A stretch of 64,000 bases of DNA from Brettanomyces bruxellensis (taxonomy: Eukaryota > Ascomycota > Pichiomycetes > Pichiales > Pichiaceae), in contig NC_054690.1 in the NCBI RefSeq assembly GCF_011074885.1, positions 1,617,001-1,681,000 on the forward strand, given 5' to 3'. Of this stretch, positions 20,010 through 31,404 are shown one piece after another; the first letter of the stretch is position 1, and each line of letters opens with the position of its first letter. The notes beneath the pieces are model-generated. The model ran no database searches. It was not told where the DNA came from and saw only the letters and a list, made by a program, of their open reading frames with translations. The position numbers were made by a program, and so were the translations under genes.

Positions 20010-20125
20010 ATAGCAGTGGCAGCAAGAGAAAAGACAACATATTAGAACTGGTTTAAGGCAGGCATATTTTTACAGTAAATGCATTCTTTTGGCACAGACA
20101 AGCTGTTTAGTGGCAGGCAAATAAG

Positions 20126-22003
20126 ATGGTATCAGAATCGGACCACAGCTCGCAGTCGTCAGAGGAAGTCCGACCAATATATTCAGAAGACCGAGGATTG
20201 CTAGAAGATGAGGAAGGGGAGCAGAATCTGGCAGATCTGACCAAGGTGACGTCAACCTCGATACAGGGACTTGTGGTGGGCAGTGTCCTTGACTCGATCA
20301 GCCAGAAAGGAGGCGATGAAAGCGACGAGGAGGAGCAATTGAGGCCTGTTCATAGTGCAAACTACAGTGCAACTTTAGCAAGAGCCAGAACTCAGGGCTC
20401 GGAAACACCGGAAAACCCGGACAACGAGGAGGGTGGGTTCCTGATCCCGGAGCAGAAGGCCAAGGTGATCATCTGGAGTCTCTTCTCGTTGAGTTTCCTT
20501 GCGTCGCTCGACGCGACGGTGCTCTCGACGCTCGTTACCGACATAGCATCGGATCTCGGTGCAATGCAGTACATCTCGTGGATCACGACGGCGTATTTGC
20601 TCTCGACGTCGATCGTCCAGCCGCTCGGCGGGCTCTCGGACATCTTTGGCCGGGAACCCATGCTCTACGGATGTCTCATCGTGTACACTTTGGGCTGTTT
20701 GCAGTGTGCCACCGCCAAAACAACGGCCTCATTCGTGATTGGAAGATTCTTCTCGGGCTTTGCCGGCGGCCTCACCACCTTGGGAACCATCATTATGAGT
20801 GACCTCATCCCGCTACGCCGCCGGGGTGTGTACCAGGGCCTTGGAAACATGTGTTACGGGCTCGGTTCGACTGTGGGTGGCACGTTTGGTGGCTGGGTCG
20901 CACACCACTTCGGCTGGAGAATGGCTTTTTGGTGCCAGGTGCCCTACGGCATCCTCTGCATCTTCATCATGGTTTCCACACTTAAGCTCCCGGCCTCCCT
21001 CATGGACCGCAACCCTTACTACCGGCTGCCGCTCTGCAAAAAGCTCCGGGTGGTCGATGTCCGGGGAATCGCACTTTTGGCCTCGGCTCTCACCATCTTC
21101 ATTATCACTACCTCCTTCTCCTTCCAGAGCACTTTTGCGCTTTGCTGCATGGCTGGCCTCTTCCTGCTCGCAGTCGGCCTCTTTCTACACGCCGAATCTG
21201 TCGCCCAGGCCCCAATAGTGCCGGTCAAACTCCTGAAAGACCGCTCGGTGCTCGGCTGCTCGCTTTCCAACATGTTCGGCACCATGTACACGTTTGTCGT
21301 CATGTACTACTACCCGGTGTACCTCTCGACGGTCTGCGGGCTCAACACCGAGCAGATCGGCGTCCGGGTCGTGCCTACAGTGCTTGCACTCTCTGTCTCC
21401 TCCATCTTTTCCGGCTACTACATGAAGTGGACCGGCAAATACTGGACTTTCTCCTTGGTAGTCAACATCGTCGGGTCCGCGGGCCTGGCCATCATGTTGG
21501 CCTGCACCTTCCCCTTCGGCCTCAACAGGCAGATCTCCGTTGTCGAGCAGTACGTGCTCTGTGTGCCTGCTCTCATCTCATACTCTGCAATGCTCACAGT
21601 TACCCTTCTTGCCTTGATTGCTGCCGTCCCTATCCGGTACCAGGCCTCTGTCACTTCCATCCAGTACGCTTTCCGGGGCATAGGCTCTGTCCTCGGCACT
21701 TCTATGGGCTCGCAACTGTTCACAACTAGCTTGGCTAAGCAAATGACGAAAAAAGTGCTACAGGCACGTCCCGACTCCATCTCTGCACCAGAAGCGCGCA
21801 AGATCATCCGTGCCGGCTTGAATTCTGCCGCCTACATCCGGTCTGGGGCCCCGGGGTGGGCTATCAGGCCTATGATCGAGTCTTACGGTATTGGATGCTG
21901 GTCCTCTTTTACTTTTTCAACTGTTACTTCTGTACTCTGCCTCTTGGCAATGGCCACTATCAAGGAATACAAGCTCTACTCGACTGTCCGGCGAACCAAG
22001 TGA
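20126..22003 (+). CDS. Major facilitator transporter, DHA2 group, Vba/Fnx-like (vacuolar basic amino acids)
   Basis: Encodes 625 residues. An acidic, Ser-rich cytosolic N-terminus (about 1-110) precedes about 14 predicted transmembrane segments. Family motifs: FLASLDATVLSTLVTDIA near residue 130 (motif D1, typical of DHA2), GGLSDIFGREP (motif A, loop 2-3), SDLIPLRRRGVYQGLGN and GGTFGGWVAHHFGWRMAFW (motif C region). These match S. cerevisiae Vba1-3 and S. pombe Fnx1/Fnx2, which move basic amino acids into the vacuole. Drug transporters of the same group are an alternative. The next gene on the same strand, 501 bp away, is the vacuolar peptidase CPS1, which fits a vacuolar amino-acid role. Confidence 0.8.
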   Translation: MVSESDHSSQSSEEVRPIYSEDRGLLEDEEGEQNLADLTKVTSTSIQGLVVGSVLDSISQKGGDESDEEEQLRPVHSANYSATLARARTQGSETPENPDNEEGGFLIPEQKAKVIIWSLFSLSFLASLDATVLSTLVTDIASDLGAMQYISWITTAYLLSTSIVQPLGGLSDIFGREPMLYGCLIVYTLGCLQCATAKTTASFVIGRFFSGFAGGLTTLGTIIMSDLIPLRRRGVYQGLGNMCYGLGSTVGGTFGGWVAHHFGWRMAFWCQVPYGILCIFIMVSTLKLPASLMDRNPYYRLPLCKKLRVVDVRGIALLASALTIFIITTSFSFQSTFALCCMAGLFLLAVGLFLHAESVAQAPIVPVKLLKDRSVLGCSLSNMFGTMYTFVVMYYYPVYLSTVCGLNTEQIGVRVVPTVLALSVSSIFSGYYMKWTGKYWTFSLVVNIVGSAGLAIMLACTFPFGLNRQISVVEQYVLCVPALISYSAMLTVTLLALIAAVPIRYQASVTSIQYAFRGIGSVLGTSMGSQLFTTSLAKQMTKKVLQARPDSISAPEARKIIRAGLNSAAYIRSGAPGWAIRPMIESYGIGCWSSFTFSTVTSVLCLLAMATIKEYKLYSTVRRTK

Positions 22004-22504
22004 GCCGAGCCGAGATCTGCCCGACTCATTGTTGTCGATTGGACGAAAACGAAAGCTTATCTGTGCTTTAGCACTTACTAGATAAAATATATATATAATG
22101 CATGGAGAGAGATAGATAAGCGCCCGGTTCCGATGGCCGCACCCCGTGCTGCGCAGTGCTTTTTTTTTTTATTCTTTTTTTTTATTCTTTCTCGATTTCG
22201 CTCCTTCCCGTTCGGGAAGTTCCGCTTCTTATCGCTGATTCCCAATATACTTAACAACTATTATTCCGCTTGTGCTGTAGCAAAAGAAATCTTCCCGTTT
22301 AAAGTAAACTTCCTAATTGTGCTCAGGCCACCCGACAAACCGTATCTGGCAACTTTCTGATCACGGCCAACCATTTCCGGCGTGTCTGTTTTTTTGCTTA
22401 ATACTTCAGTGTTCTTGTCAACATCCAAAAAGTAGTAATAGACACCAACAGCACTAACAGACACCAGCAAACACCAGCAAACACTAACAGCACGTAATCA
22501 CATC
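22004..22504. promoter_or_regulatory. CPS1 upstream region with three GATAAG motifs
   Basis: GATAAG occurs at 22115-22120 on the plus strand and as its complement CTTATC at 22056-22061 and 22228-22233. GATAAG is the core of GATA-factor sites used in nitrogen catabolite control. CPS1 is known to respond to nitrogen source in S. cerevisiae. The 6-mer is common, so the evidence is moderate. A T-rich block lies at about 22158-22193. Confidence 0.45.
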
Positions 22505-24265
22505 ATGAGAGGCCTACCAGAAGACCCAGAAAGGCAGACCCAGCACCAAAAGCATCGCTCATGGGTTAAGAAAGCTACCGCTGCGTTTTTTTCCGTGGTT
22601 CTCGTGATGATCGGCATCACAATTGCAGAATCATGCTTTCTGACTCCAGCAAGCAACAGGAGGCAGAAATCATCACATTTGAGCCCAGAAGAGGAGGCTT
22701 TATTGAAATCTAGGTGTCCATACATGGAGAAGATCGCACCACAGCCCGGATTCGAGAACTCGACGGTGTTTTTAGGCGACGAGTACAAGAAACACTCGGT
22801 GAAAGTGTGGGGAGACATGATCCGCATCCCAACACAATCATACGACCTTATGGGTCCCATAGATGAGGATCCAAGGTGGCAGATCTTTGCTGAGTTTGAG
22901 AAATACCTCAATGCAACCTTCCCGGTCTTCACCGAGAGGGCTGAGCTCGAACACGTGAACACATACGGGCTCGTTTACACTTTGACAGGCTCGGACTTGT
23001 CGAAAAAGCCAATTTTACTCACAGGCCACCAGGATGTGGTCCCTGTTCCAGACAACACTGTTTCCAGATGGACGCATCCGCCATTTTCGGGCCATTTCGA
23101 CGGTCAATACATGTGGGGCCGGGGCTCGGCCGACTGCAAAAATACAGTGTCTGCAATTTTCGAGGCACTCGAATCGTTGTGCAGCCAGGATTTCCACCCA
23201 AAAAGAACTGTGGTTGTTGCACTTGGCTTTGATGAGGAAGCCAGCGGATACGTGGGGGCCAGAAACATCGGCAAGTACCTCGAAAATCGGTTTGGCAAGG
23301 ATTCATTCCTGATGCTTTTGGACGAAGGTGGAGCCATCGTCGAAGATGTGTACGGAGTGGACCTTGCCTTGCCGGATACAGGCGAAAAGGGCCGTGTTAA
23401 CGTTGTTGTCGACTTGGAAACAACAGGCGGCCACTCGTCTGTCCCACCACCACATACTTCTGTGGGAATCATGTCTGAGCTCATCACCACATTAGAAAGT
23501 TCTCCTTTCCCGCTCCAACTCGAGCCTTCCAGCCCATTCTACACCCAACTCCAGTGCATGGCCCGGTTCAGCAACAGCAGTATGCCCAACAGTCTTCGGG
23601 CGGACATCGTGAGTCTTGCAAAAGACCCCGAAGCGAAAAATAGAGTCCTCGAGTTACAGTCCAGAGACTTGTACACCAAGTACTTGTTCTCGACTTCGCA
23701 GGCTGCCGATATCTTTAATGGCGGGTCTAAAAGCAACGCTCTTCCTGAGCAGGTCAGTGCCCAGATCAACTACCGGATAGATGTCGGATCTTCCGTCAAG
23801 GAGGTCCAGGATAAGGTCGAAGGCATTGTGCGGCAGATTGCCCACAAGTATGGGCTTTGTGTCAAGGGATTCGGCACTTATCTGCAGGGCTTTGACCCAA
23901 TTCCGAAGGGCGGCTTCACTTTATCCGTTACAGATGCATTAGAGCCTGCTCCTGTGACGGATGTGACCGAAAACCCGACTTGGGCTCTTTTGGCAGGCAC
24001 TATTCGGCATGTTTTTGAGGACGACGGTTCGGTCTTGGGTTCTGCCAACCGTGAAATTGTCGTTTCGCCTTCCCTAACAACCGCCAACACTGATACCAGG
24101 CACTACTGGGACCTAACTCCGAACATCTACAGATTCAACCCTGTCCGTATGAACTACTTTGTGAACATCCATGCTGTTGACGAGCGAGTTCTTGTTGATG
24201 CTCATCTTGAGACTGTGGCCTTCTACTATGACTTCGTGCAGAATGCTGATTGTTTTGACAAATGA
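22505..24265 (+). CDS. CPS1: Vacuolar carboxypeptidase S (Gly-X carboxypeptidase), M20 family
   Basis: Encodes 586 residues (S. cerevisiae Cps1 is 576). Zinc carboxypeptidase that releases C-terminal residues from peptides in the vacuole. It starts as a type II membrane protein: a short cytosolic N-terminus rich in basic and polar residues, then one transmembrane helix (about 25-45), matching delivery through the multivesicular-body pathway. Catalytic motifs: TGHQDVVPV near residue 173, WGRGSADCKN near 205, GFDEEASGYVGA near 243 and LLDEGGA near 271, and a late metal-ligand region (IHAVDERV). It lies downstream of a vacuolar-type transporter. It is the second M20 peptidase in the window after DUG1, but from a different subfamily. 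Confidence 0.95.
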   Translation: MRGLPEDPERQTQHQKHRSWVKKATAAFFSVVLVMIGITIAESCFLTPASNRRQKSSHLSPEEEALLKSRCPYMEKIAPQPGFENSTVFLGDEYKKHSVKVWGDMIRIPTQSYDLMGPIDEDPRWQIFAEFEKYLNATFPVFTERAELEHVNTYGLVYTLTGSDLSKKPILLTGHQDVVPVPDNTVSRWTHPPFSGHFDGQYMWGRGSADCKNTVSAIFEALESLCSQDFHPKRTVVVALGFDEEASGYVGARNIGKYLENRFGKDSFLMLLDEGGAIVEDVYGVDLALPDTGEKGRVNVVVDLETTGGHSSVPPPHTSVGIMSELITTLESSPFPLQLEPSSPFYTQLQCMARFSNSSMPNSLRADIVSLAKDPEAKNRVLELQSRDLYTKYLFSTSQAADIFNGGSKSNALPEQVSAQINYRIDVGSSVKEVQDKVEGIVRQIAHKYGLCVKGFGTYLQGFDPIPKGGFTLSVTDALEPAPVTDVTENPTWALLAGTIRHVFEDDGSVLGSANREIVVSPSLTTANTDTRHYWDLTPNIYRFNPVRMNYFVNIHAVDERVLVDAHLETVAFYYDFVQNADCFDK

Positions 24266-24905
24266 TGTGAGAATGCGACGAGGTCTTTGTCGTGAATCCA
24301 ACTTTCTTGAAGTGGAGCATTGACACTAAATGTATTGATTAAATTGTCCTTGACGACGATTGGAAATGTAGATGTGTTTGTAATTACCATGCTTTCTCTA
24401 AACGTACGTTGTGAGTGTGGAAATAGTACTGAAACTTATAGGATCATCAGAATAGCACTGTTTAGGTACCACTTTGGGTGAATATATTGTAACAAATGGA
24501 AAGTTCTCTAATCTTTTCGACTTGTTTTATTTCTTCTTTCTCTATTTGATGTTTCAAGTTCATTCATTTGATCTCCTCAGATTACTCTTGGTTGTTGCTA
24601 TAAGTTATCAATTCTCATTTTTTGTTGTGTCAAAACGATGAAGCTCTCGAACAATGCTCAAGTAAGGAAAGATGGTATTGTTATATCATCTGATTAATAC
24701 GAGAACTACATCTATATAAGGTGAAGATATTCCTCTTTGTATAACATTAAGCAAACTCTTTATTACATACTACAATAAATATCGAAGTACTATATAAATC
24801 TGGTAACACTAACTTTAACATGTTGTGGTTGCCGGAGCATGATAATAGATCAATTGCTTTGGTTTTCGTATGATACATTGTTGTTCTCGGTGTAGCTAAA
24901 TATTT

Positions 24906-24930
24906 ATGTAGAGTGCATTCTACTCTACAT
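24906..24930. repeat. Perfect 9-bp inverted repeat with 7-base loop
   Basis: atgtagagt, loop gcattct, actctacat. It could form a hairpin in RNA or DNA, but its role is unknown and chance occurrence in 64 kb is possible. Confidence 0.6.
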
Positions 24931-26004
24931 TGAGGTGCAAGGTTTGATGGTACGTTGGAATACAGTTGAATGTAATTTGACCAATTATCTTGATTCTATG
25001 AATGAGTACGAGAGATCTGAGAATGCAATTAGAAGTGAATCTTATTAATGAACGTTTTTTTTGATATCCACGTGCAATCAAGAGAAAAGGAATAGTGCTA
25101 AACTGGGTATGGATTGGATTAACAAAAATGTGAATAGTCTTCAATGCTTTGCATATATGGGTAAGCGTTTTTCTTCAATATATGGATGCATGACAGCGTT
25201 TTGTATTATTACATGATCGGGTAATAGATTTACAGATATTGATATTTATTAACTATGAATGTGTCTGTAGAAGGTTGGTAAAAGTTCTTTTGGCTGATTC
25301 ACATTGATGTTCGATTTCATAGCATGTTGCTCTGTCCACTGTACTTTAAAGCCATCCTTGTCATTTACTTTCACCGTCTTCTTATTTATTGTCTACTTTT
25401 TCATTCACTTTAATGTCGATCAGAAACACATTTATTATTTGCTTTCTTGATCGTCCTGGGATGTATTTTGTAATATTCAACTCTATCTTCATCTTTATCT
25501 CCATCTAATTGTTATCAACATTTGGCTGCCTTCTAAGTTCCATGTTGCCATACTTTTTATCATCATGTAGTCTGACCTTTATCATTATTAGCATTATCTA
25601 CATCGTTTCTGCATTTGCTTTCATATAGTTTTTGAAGTAATTGATTATTCTATACACTATATTGATTCATCTCACACCTGTATCTCTATTCATTTATTTG
25701 TCTACTTTGATGTATTTCTCTTTTTCTTCATACATTATCATCATTAATCTGCTTGGTTCTATTTCCATCAATTTTCTGACTGTCTTTGTTTTGAACTGTT
25801 GGTGTGCATTCATATGTCCATCTATTTGATCCGGTCATTTATTTTGCATCCGTATACTTTCCAATAAGACATTTTTTATATTTCATACTGATCTGAGGTG
25901 TTTTACTATATTTTCAGCATCTACTACGGCTATGCATACAGATATTAGTCATCCTCAGCTCGCTTTATAATTGCTTTCTTCATTCACTTCACAATTGCTT
26001 TTTA

Positions 26005-26575
26005 TCACCTACTTCATATACTTAATTTATTTCATAGTGATCACAGGTTTTTATTTTCTTCTATACTTAATTTGATAGTGATCACGGGTTTTCATCTTCT
26101 TCATAAACCTAATTTATTTTATAGTGATCACAGCTCTTATTACATTCATCATCCACTTTATGATCATCTACTTCATCTACTTTCATCTTCATCTACTTCA
26201 TCTACTTTCATCTTCATATACTTCATCTACTTTAATCATCATCTACTTCATCAACTTTCATCATCATCTGCTATCTATCGAAATGTATATAATACGGACA
26301 GTCTGTATGAACTAACAGAATGAGATTAATCACTATATATCGGTAAGATGAGATTCCTTAGTTGCTAGAATTATCTGAAACTCTAGTTAACCAGTGAGCT
26401 CTCTGAAAACCTCGGTATTGCTATTTTCTGTTATCTACTTTCATCTGTTTTCATACACTTTCATACACTTCATATACTTTCTTCACCATCTACTTTCTTC
26501 TACTTAATCTACTTTCTTCTTAATCTACTTGATCTACTCCATCTATTTCATCTACTTCATCCACTCCATCACATC
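26005..26575 (+). repeat. Complex of imperfect repeats 3' of ACS1
   Basis: First part: three imperfect 41-46-bp repeats containing atagtgatcacaggtttt-like cores. Second part (about 26150-26270) and third part (about 26430-26575): many TCATCTACTT/TCATCATCTACTT units of 9-12 bp. The strand is strongly pyrimidine-biased. The array ends just before the ACS1 stop codon at 26600. Confidence 0.8.
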
Positions 26576-26599
26576 AAATAAAATATATTAAAGCAATAC

Positions 26600-28630
26600 T
26601 CACTGCGAAGAGTGCACAACATGAATCAAATGGTCGACGACGTTCGGGTTGCTCAACGTGGAAACATCGCCGAGCTGGTCCTCCTCGCCGGCCAAGATCT
26701 TCCGAAGGATCCGGCGCATGATCTTGCCCGACCGGGTCTTGGGCAAGTCGTCCACCAATAGGACCTTCTTGGGGGCGGCGAAGGGCCCGATCTCACGACG
26801 CACCGTGAGCACCAGGTCCTTCTTGAGGGCCTGGACGTCCGCCTGTGTGCCTGGTGGCTTCTCCTTCAAGGCCACGAAGGCTGCCACAGCGGACCCGGTC
26901 AAATCGTTCGGGTAGCCCACAACGGCACTCTCGCCGACGGCCGGGTGCTCGATGAGCGCAGCCTCGATCTCGGCGGTCGAGAGCCGGTGGCCCGACACGT
27001 TCACTACATCGTCTACCCGACCCAAGATCCAGTAGAACCCGTCCGAGTCCCTGGCGGCCCCATCCCCGGTGAAGTACAGCCCGTGGTACGGCCGCAGGTA
27101 CGTGTCCAAGAACCGCGAGTAGTCGTGCCAGATGGTCCGGGCCATAGACGGCCACGCGGTCCGCACGCAGAGCACGCCCTCGGCCCGTGGGCCGCGCTGC
27201 TCCTCCGCGGTGACTGGGTTGACGATCACCGGGTCGATGCCGAAGAACGGCAACGAAGCGGACCCGGCCTTCGTCGGGGTCACACCGGCCAACGGGCACA
27301 CCAAGTGCGACCCGGACTCTGTCTGCCAGTACGTGTCGCAGATGTGTGCCTTGCCCCGGCCCACCTGCTCGTTGTACCACTGCCAGACGTCCGCGGCGAT
27401 CGGCTCGCCCACCGACCCGAGCACCCGCAACGTGTCCAACTTGAACTTCGCGATGTACTGCGGGCCAGCCCGCTTCAACAGCCGGAGGGCCGTTGGTGCC
27501 ACGTAGAACTGCGACACCCGGTACCGGTCTACGATCTCCCAGTACCGCGAGTACGAGGGGTATGCCGGTGTGCCTTCAAACACCACCGTTGTTGCCCCAT
27601 TCGCCAACGGGCCGTACACCACGTACGTGTGGCCCGTAATCCACCCGATGTCCCCCGCTGTGAACACTGTGTCCTCCTCATGCACATCAAAAACGTACTT
27701 TGTCGTCAAAAGTGCCCCCAAGAGGTATCCCGCCGTCGTGTGCTGCACACCCTTCGGCTTGCCCGTCGACCCGGACGTGTAGAGCAAGAAGAGCGTGTCC
27801 TCCGCGCCCACGGGCTCCACCGCCGTGTACCCGGAGTACTTCGCCAACTCCTCGTGCCACCACACGTCCCGGCCAAACTTCCACGGGATCTCTCCGTTGC
27901 CCGTCCGCCGGTAAACGAGCACCTTCCGCACCCGTGGGCACCCTGTGAGCGCGTCGTCCACGATCTTCTTTGTCTCGATCGTCTTCCCGCCCCGCTTCGA
28001 CTCGTCCGCCGTGATCACCACCCGCGAGTCCGCGTCATTGATCCGGTCCCGTAACGACGCCGAGCTGAACCCGGCAAACACAACCGAGTGCACCGCCCCT
28101 ATCCGTGCAATCGCCATCAACGTCACCACCGCCTCTGGTATCATCGGGAGGTACACCGCCACCGTGTCCCCCTTCCGCACGCCCATGCCCTTCAACACCT
28201 GGGCCAACTTGCACACCTCCTTGAGCAACTCCCCGTAAGTCACCACTCTCCCCTCCCCGGGCTCGTCCGCCTCGTACACGATCGCCGGCTTCTTCGGGTC
28301 CTTCATCGCCCACCGGTCCACGCAGTTGTAGCACGCGTTCAACTGCCCGTCCACAAACCACGCTGAAGGCTCCCCGTTGTTATCCCGGAGCCCTGGCGCC
28401 TCCGGCCACTTTGCCACGCTGAAGGGCCTGATCCACTCCAAGTTCTCCTTCGCCATCTTGCCAAAGAACTTCCCTGGCTCCGTGATCGACTCCTTGTACA
28501 TCTTCTGGTACTCCTCAAACGACGATATCCAAGGTTTCGACGGATGCCTCTCAAAGAATCCCTTTGGCACTTCCATTTTCTTCTCGTGCAGGAGGTGCTC
28601 GTTTTCGAGCGGTTGCTGTTCTGATGCCAT
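26600..28630 (-). CDS. ACS1: Acetyl-CoA synthetase, Acs1 type
   Basis: Encodes 676 residues; forms acetyl-CoA from acetate, CoA and ATP via acetyl-AMP. Adenylate-forming motifs: [16 protein letters not shown] near residue 286, [31 protein letters not shown] and the C-terminal catalytic lysine in [17 protein letters not shown] near 640. Many segments match Acs1 better than Acs2 ([64 protein letters not shown]). The protein is shorter at the N-terminus than S. cerevisiae Acs1 (713). Codon choice is extremely G/C-ending, unlike the AT-rich flanks, suggesting strong expression. A TATAAAAGGG lies 135 bp upstream. Confidence 0.95.
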   Translation of the reverse strand: MASEQQPLENEHLLHEKKMEVPKGFFERHPSKPWISSFEEYQKMYKESITEPGKFFGKMAKENLEWIRPFSVAKWPEAPGLRDNNGEPSAWFVDGQLNACYNCVDRWAMKDPKKPAIVYEADEPGEGRVVTYGELLKEVCKLAQVLKGMGVRKGDTVAVYLPMIPEAVVTLMAIARIGAVHSVVFAGFSSASLRDRINDADSRVVITADESKRGGKTIETKKIVDDALTGCPRVRKVLVYRRTGNGEIPWKFGRDVWWHEELAKYSGYTAVEPVGAEDTLFLLYTSGSTGKPKGVQHTTAGYLLGALLTTKYVFDVHEEDTVFTAGDIGWITGHTYVVYGPLANGATTVVFEGTPAYPSYSRYWEIVDRYRVSQFYVAPTALRLLKRAGPQYIAKFKLDTLRVLGSVGEPIAADVWQWYNEQVGRGKAHICDTYWQTESGSHLVCPLAGVTPTKAGSASLPFFGIDPVIVNPVTAEEQRGPRAEGVLCVRTAWPSMARTIWHDYSRFLDTYLRPYHGLYFTGDGAARDSDGFYWILGRVDDVVNVSGHRLSTAEIEAALIEHPAVGESAVVGYPNDLTGSAVAAFVALKEKPPGTQADVQALKKDLVLTVRREIGPFAAPKKVLLVDDLPKTRSGKIMRRILRKILAGEEDQLGDVSTLSNPNVVDHLIHVVHSSQ

Positions 28631-28723
28631 GCTTAGTTGTTGTTGTTATCACTTGTTTCCTACTAATTGGCCTGCCTAACTGCTGATAAATCAATTAATT
28701 AGAATCCCTCGCGATCCCATCCC

Positions 28724-28751
28724 AAATTCCAAATTCCAAATTCCAAATTCC
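28724..28751 (-). repeat. Four 7-bp repeats between the ACS1 TATA and ATG
   Basis: Four exact copies of aaattcc on the plus strand (ggaattt in the ACS1 sense), 94-121 bp upstream of the start and inside the likely transcription-start region. Confidence 0.85.
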
Positions 28752-28764
28752 ATGCCGATTGCCT

Positions 28765-28774
28765 CCCTTTTATA
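28765..28774 (-). promoter_or_regulatory. TATA box of ACS1
   Basis: TATAAAAGGG on the minus strand, 135-144 bp upstream of the ACS1 start. It is a strong consensus TATA element, consistent with a regulated, highly expressed gene. Confidence 0.65.
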
Positions 28775-31404
28775 CTTTTGCCCGATCCCTTTTTTCCCTG
28801 TCTTTTTTTTCTATTGTTTGGTCCTGTTACCCAATTAATACCGTGAGGCTAAAATGTGGAGCTTTCACCTACTTCCCCATTTGTGCAAGCCCTACGCAAA
28901 TCACATTTTCCTCTCCTTCCTCCCGCATCCACCTGTAATTGCATCTTCAAATCTTCATACTTTGTTTAAAATATCGTTTACTGTTAATTCGTGCTGTTCA
29001 CATCCATCCAACTCATACTTTGCTGCTTACAATTATCCCTCCCTGAACGATTCGCCCGATGGGTCAGCGGAAGAATGTCTATAAAAATGGGTCTACTTTT
29101 TCTCCGCAGCCCGCTTCCCAAAAAAATGACTCCGAACTTCTCCGTTCTCCGCATTTGGCTTTGACGACAATCCAACCATATTTTAGCCCGAACTTGTCTC
29201 AAAAACATTTCAAACTAATGAGGAGGATGTCAATTGCTGGCTTGACAAAATTAAAATTATCATAAATAATCAAAATTTGGTAAATGTACATGGGTCTGTT
29301 CCCCACATTTTTCAGTGCTTGGCTAAATTTTGTGAATACAGGATCAAATATGTCAATCAATCAATCAATCAATCATATTAAGGAAACACGGATCTCAGTG
29401 TACTTGTACCCATTTTGCCGGATTTAAGCCGGAAATGTAAAGTATGAGATAAAATGTGGTGCACTAATAGAAGCAAAAGTAATGCAGCTTCGCCATAATT
29501 AATTAATTGGCTTAGGAATAACTCGAAATACATGGTATCGGAATACCATTTTTGCACATGTCATGTTGAAATTTTTGAAGTAATACATGACATAACCTAC
29601 ATCGCAAGAGCAATAAAATACTACAGTTAATTGATCATAAATAGTCCTTCTATTTAGTTCTTCTATTTTACATACATAGCTCTTCTATTCAGTTATTCAC
29701 ATATTTCTTCATAAATAGTTCTACTTTCATTTCATATATTTCTCCGTACCACATTTTCTCGATTAGCTTTTCTCATTTTTCACCAAATCGTTTCCCGTCA
29801 GGCGCTAAAAAGTTCTTACGACTAAACGAGAAAGAGGGGTCGGTGTGGGGTTGGAAAGTAGCGTTTAAAAGGGCGGATTATTTAAGTGTAAGGATGTATG
29901 CTAGATATGTCTTTGTTTACTATTGAAAGATGTGAGGCTTGTAAAAGGAAACATTTTCTTTCGCGGCGCAAGGATTTTCACGCGGCAGAATACCAGTAGA
30001 AGTTATTTGTCTGAAAGACAAGATATTGGATTTAGCTTTCGGGGATAAACACACCAAATGTAGAATTTTGTCGTCCAAATCTGTAGCTTTTTATTCATTG
30101 ATTGGATGAACTAAGTTTTTACCTGTTTTTATCTTTCCCTGTATTTTCTGTTTTCTTTTTAAAAGGTGCTCCCTTTCCAGTACGTCATACGATCTGAAAA
30201 GTGAAAATTTTTACTAGATCGGAGTGAATGCACTAGGATAAAGCATATTTGTGGTAATTGTAATAAAATTGTAATGTCTGCTTAATAAATATGATGCGAT
30301 GGCCTTGGCAGTCAAATTTAGCATAAGAAGCTTAGCATGGATAATTATTCCAGTAAAAAGTGAAAAAACTCTGAAAGCAGGTAAGTGGTGATAGTAAAAA
30401 TGCGTTTTTTATAAACTTACGCATGTCTTAGTTGAGTCTGTATATTGCCGATGCCCAAATCTGGAAATGGTGCAAGAGATAATGATTAACGCACAGGATT
30501 TGTTTGACGAGGGAGATCCGTGCTATGAAAAAAAGATGCTATTTATAACAACGAGCGAGGGAAAAAATTTTTTGAGATACATGAAAGTAATGCAGAATAC
30601 GCGCAACATATGCAATTAATATATACTTACAGTAGTTGGGGATAGATGTATTTGAATTCCGGATTAGAAGATGAATTGGGATGCAGAGGAGGCTGAAAGG
30701 TGATTTTTTTCGATGAATGACCTCATCAGATTGGATTACAGAGATGGGTGGATGTTTCCGCCCTTCCCGAAAGATTTCTTCTTTATATATAGCACACGCT
30801 ATGTTTTTTTGTCTGATCTAATTGTCCAATTTTTTTATACAGCGAATATTTATTGTTTTCCTAGTTAATACTCTTTGACATTTCCCAACTTTATTCTTTC
30901 CCGCACTTGCTTCTAATTTTTCTCCATCGTTAGGACCAGGTTACCGTTCTGTCAAATTCCTTCGTTTTTCTTTTTTTGCAATTACAAGTTGAGACAGACA
31001 TTCAAGTTGCATTAGGTCATAGCATAGGTCATCGCAGATTTGGCGTTTTTGGTTTGTTTGCATCTGGAGATTTGGATATTAAGCAAGTTCAAGGCTATTG
31101 GTTAGAAAGCAATAACCTGAAGATAGAGGAGAGAGATTTGAATCATCTTGCATTAGTTTTTGTTCTGCACATCTTTGATTGTTTACGGTTGCATTTGCGA
31201 CGGTTTTGCCAAGAAAAGTCTGTGTTGAGCGTAAATTAGGACTTAGCTGCTTAGGAGAGCTGAGCAACTAAAACAAAGTTGTGGGATAGATTAGCATAAT
31301 CAAATTGCATTGTATTGAGCACGTTAAAGCGATTAAGGCTGTTTACATTAGTTTGAATTAAGATATCGCTTATCTCATTACTTTACTTCACTTGAGCAAG
31401 TCAT

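Larger units (their letters stand above)
18385..20125. other. Divergent FLC/VBA-like promoter region
   Basis: 1.7 kb between divergent starts. Contains A-rich tracts around 18825-18950, the TTACGTA array (19023-19112), and a TATA element at 20003 for the transporter. No supported gene. Confidence 0.6.
24266..26599. other. Gene-free convergent CPS1/ACS1 region, 2.3 kb
   Basis: AT-rich, with no coding frame I can support. Holds a 9-bp inverted repeat at 24906-24930, three copies of atagtgatca (26034, 26075, 26121) within imperfect 41-46-bp repeats, and two blocks of TCATCTACTT-type repeats. The region is far longer than two 3' UTRs need. Small open frames near 26072-26323 are translations of the repeats. 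Confidence 0.6.

Noticed and set aside
26072..26323. Open frames of 63-83 codons 3' of ACS1
   Set aside because: They translate simple TCATCTACTT repeats into His/Leu/Ser/Tyr runs, with no gene-like composition.
30976..31239. 87-codon open frame in the ACS1/FLC spacer
   Set aside because: No recognisable motif, and open frames of this size arise by chance in AT-rich spacers; not enough to call a gene.
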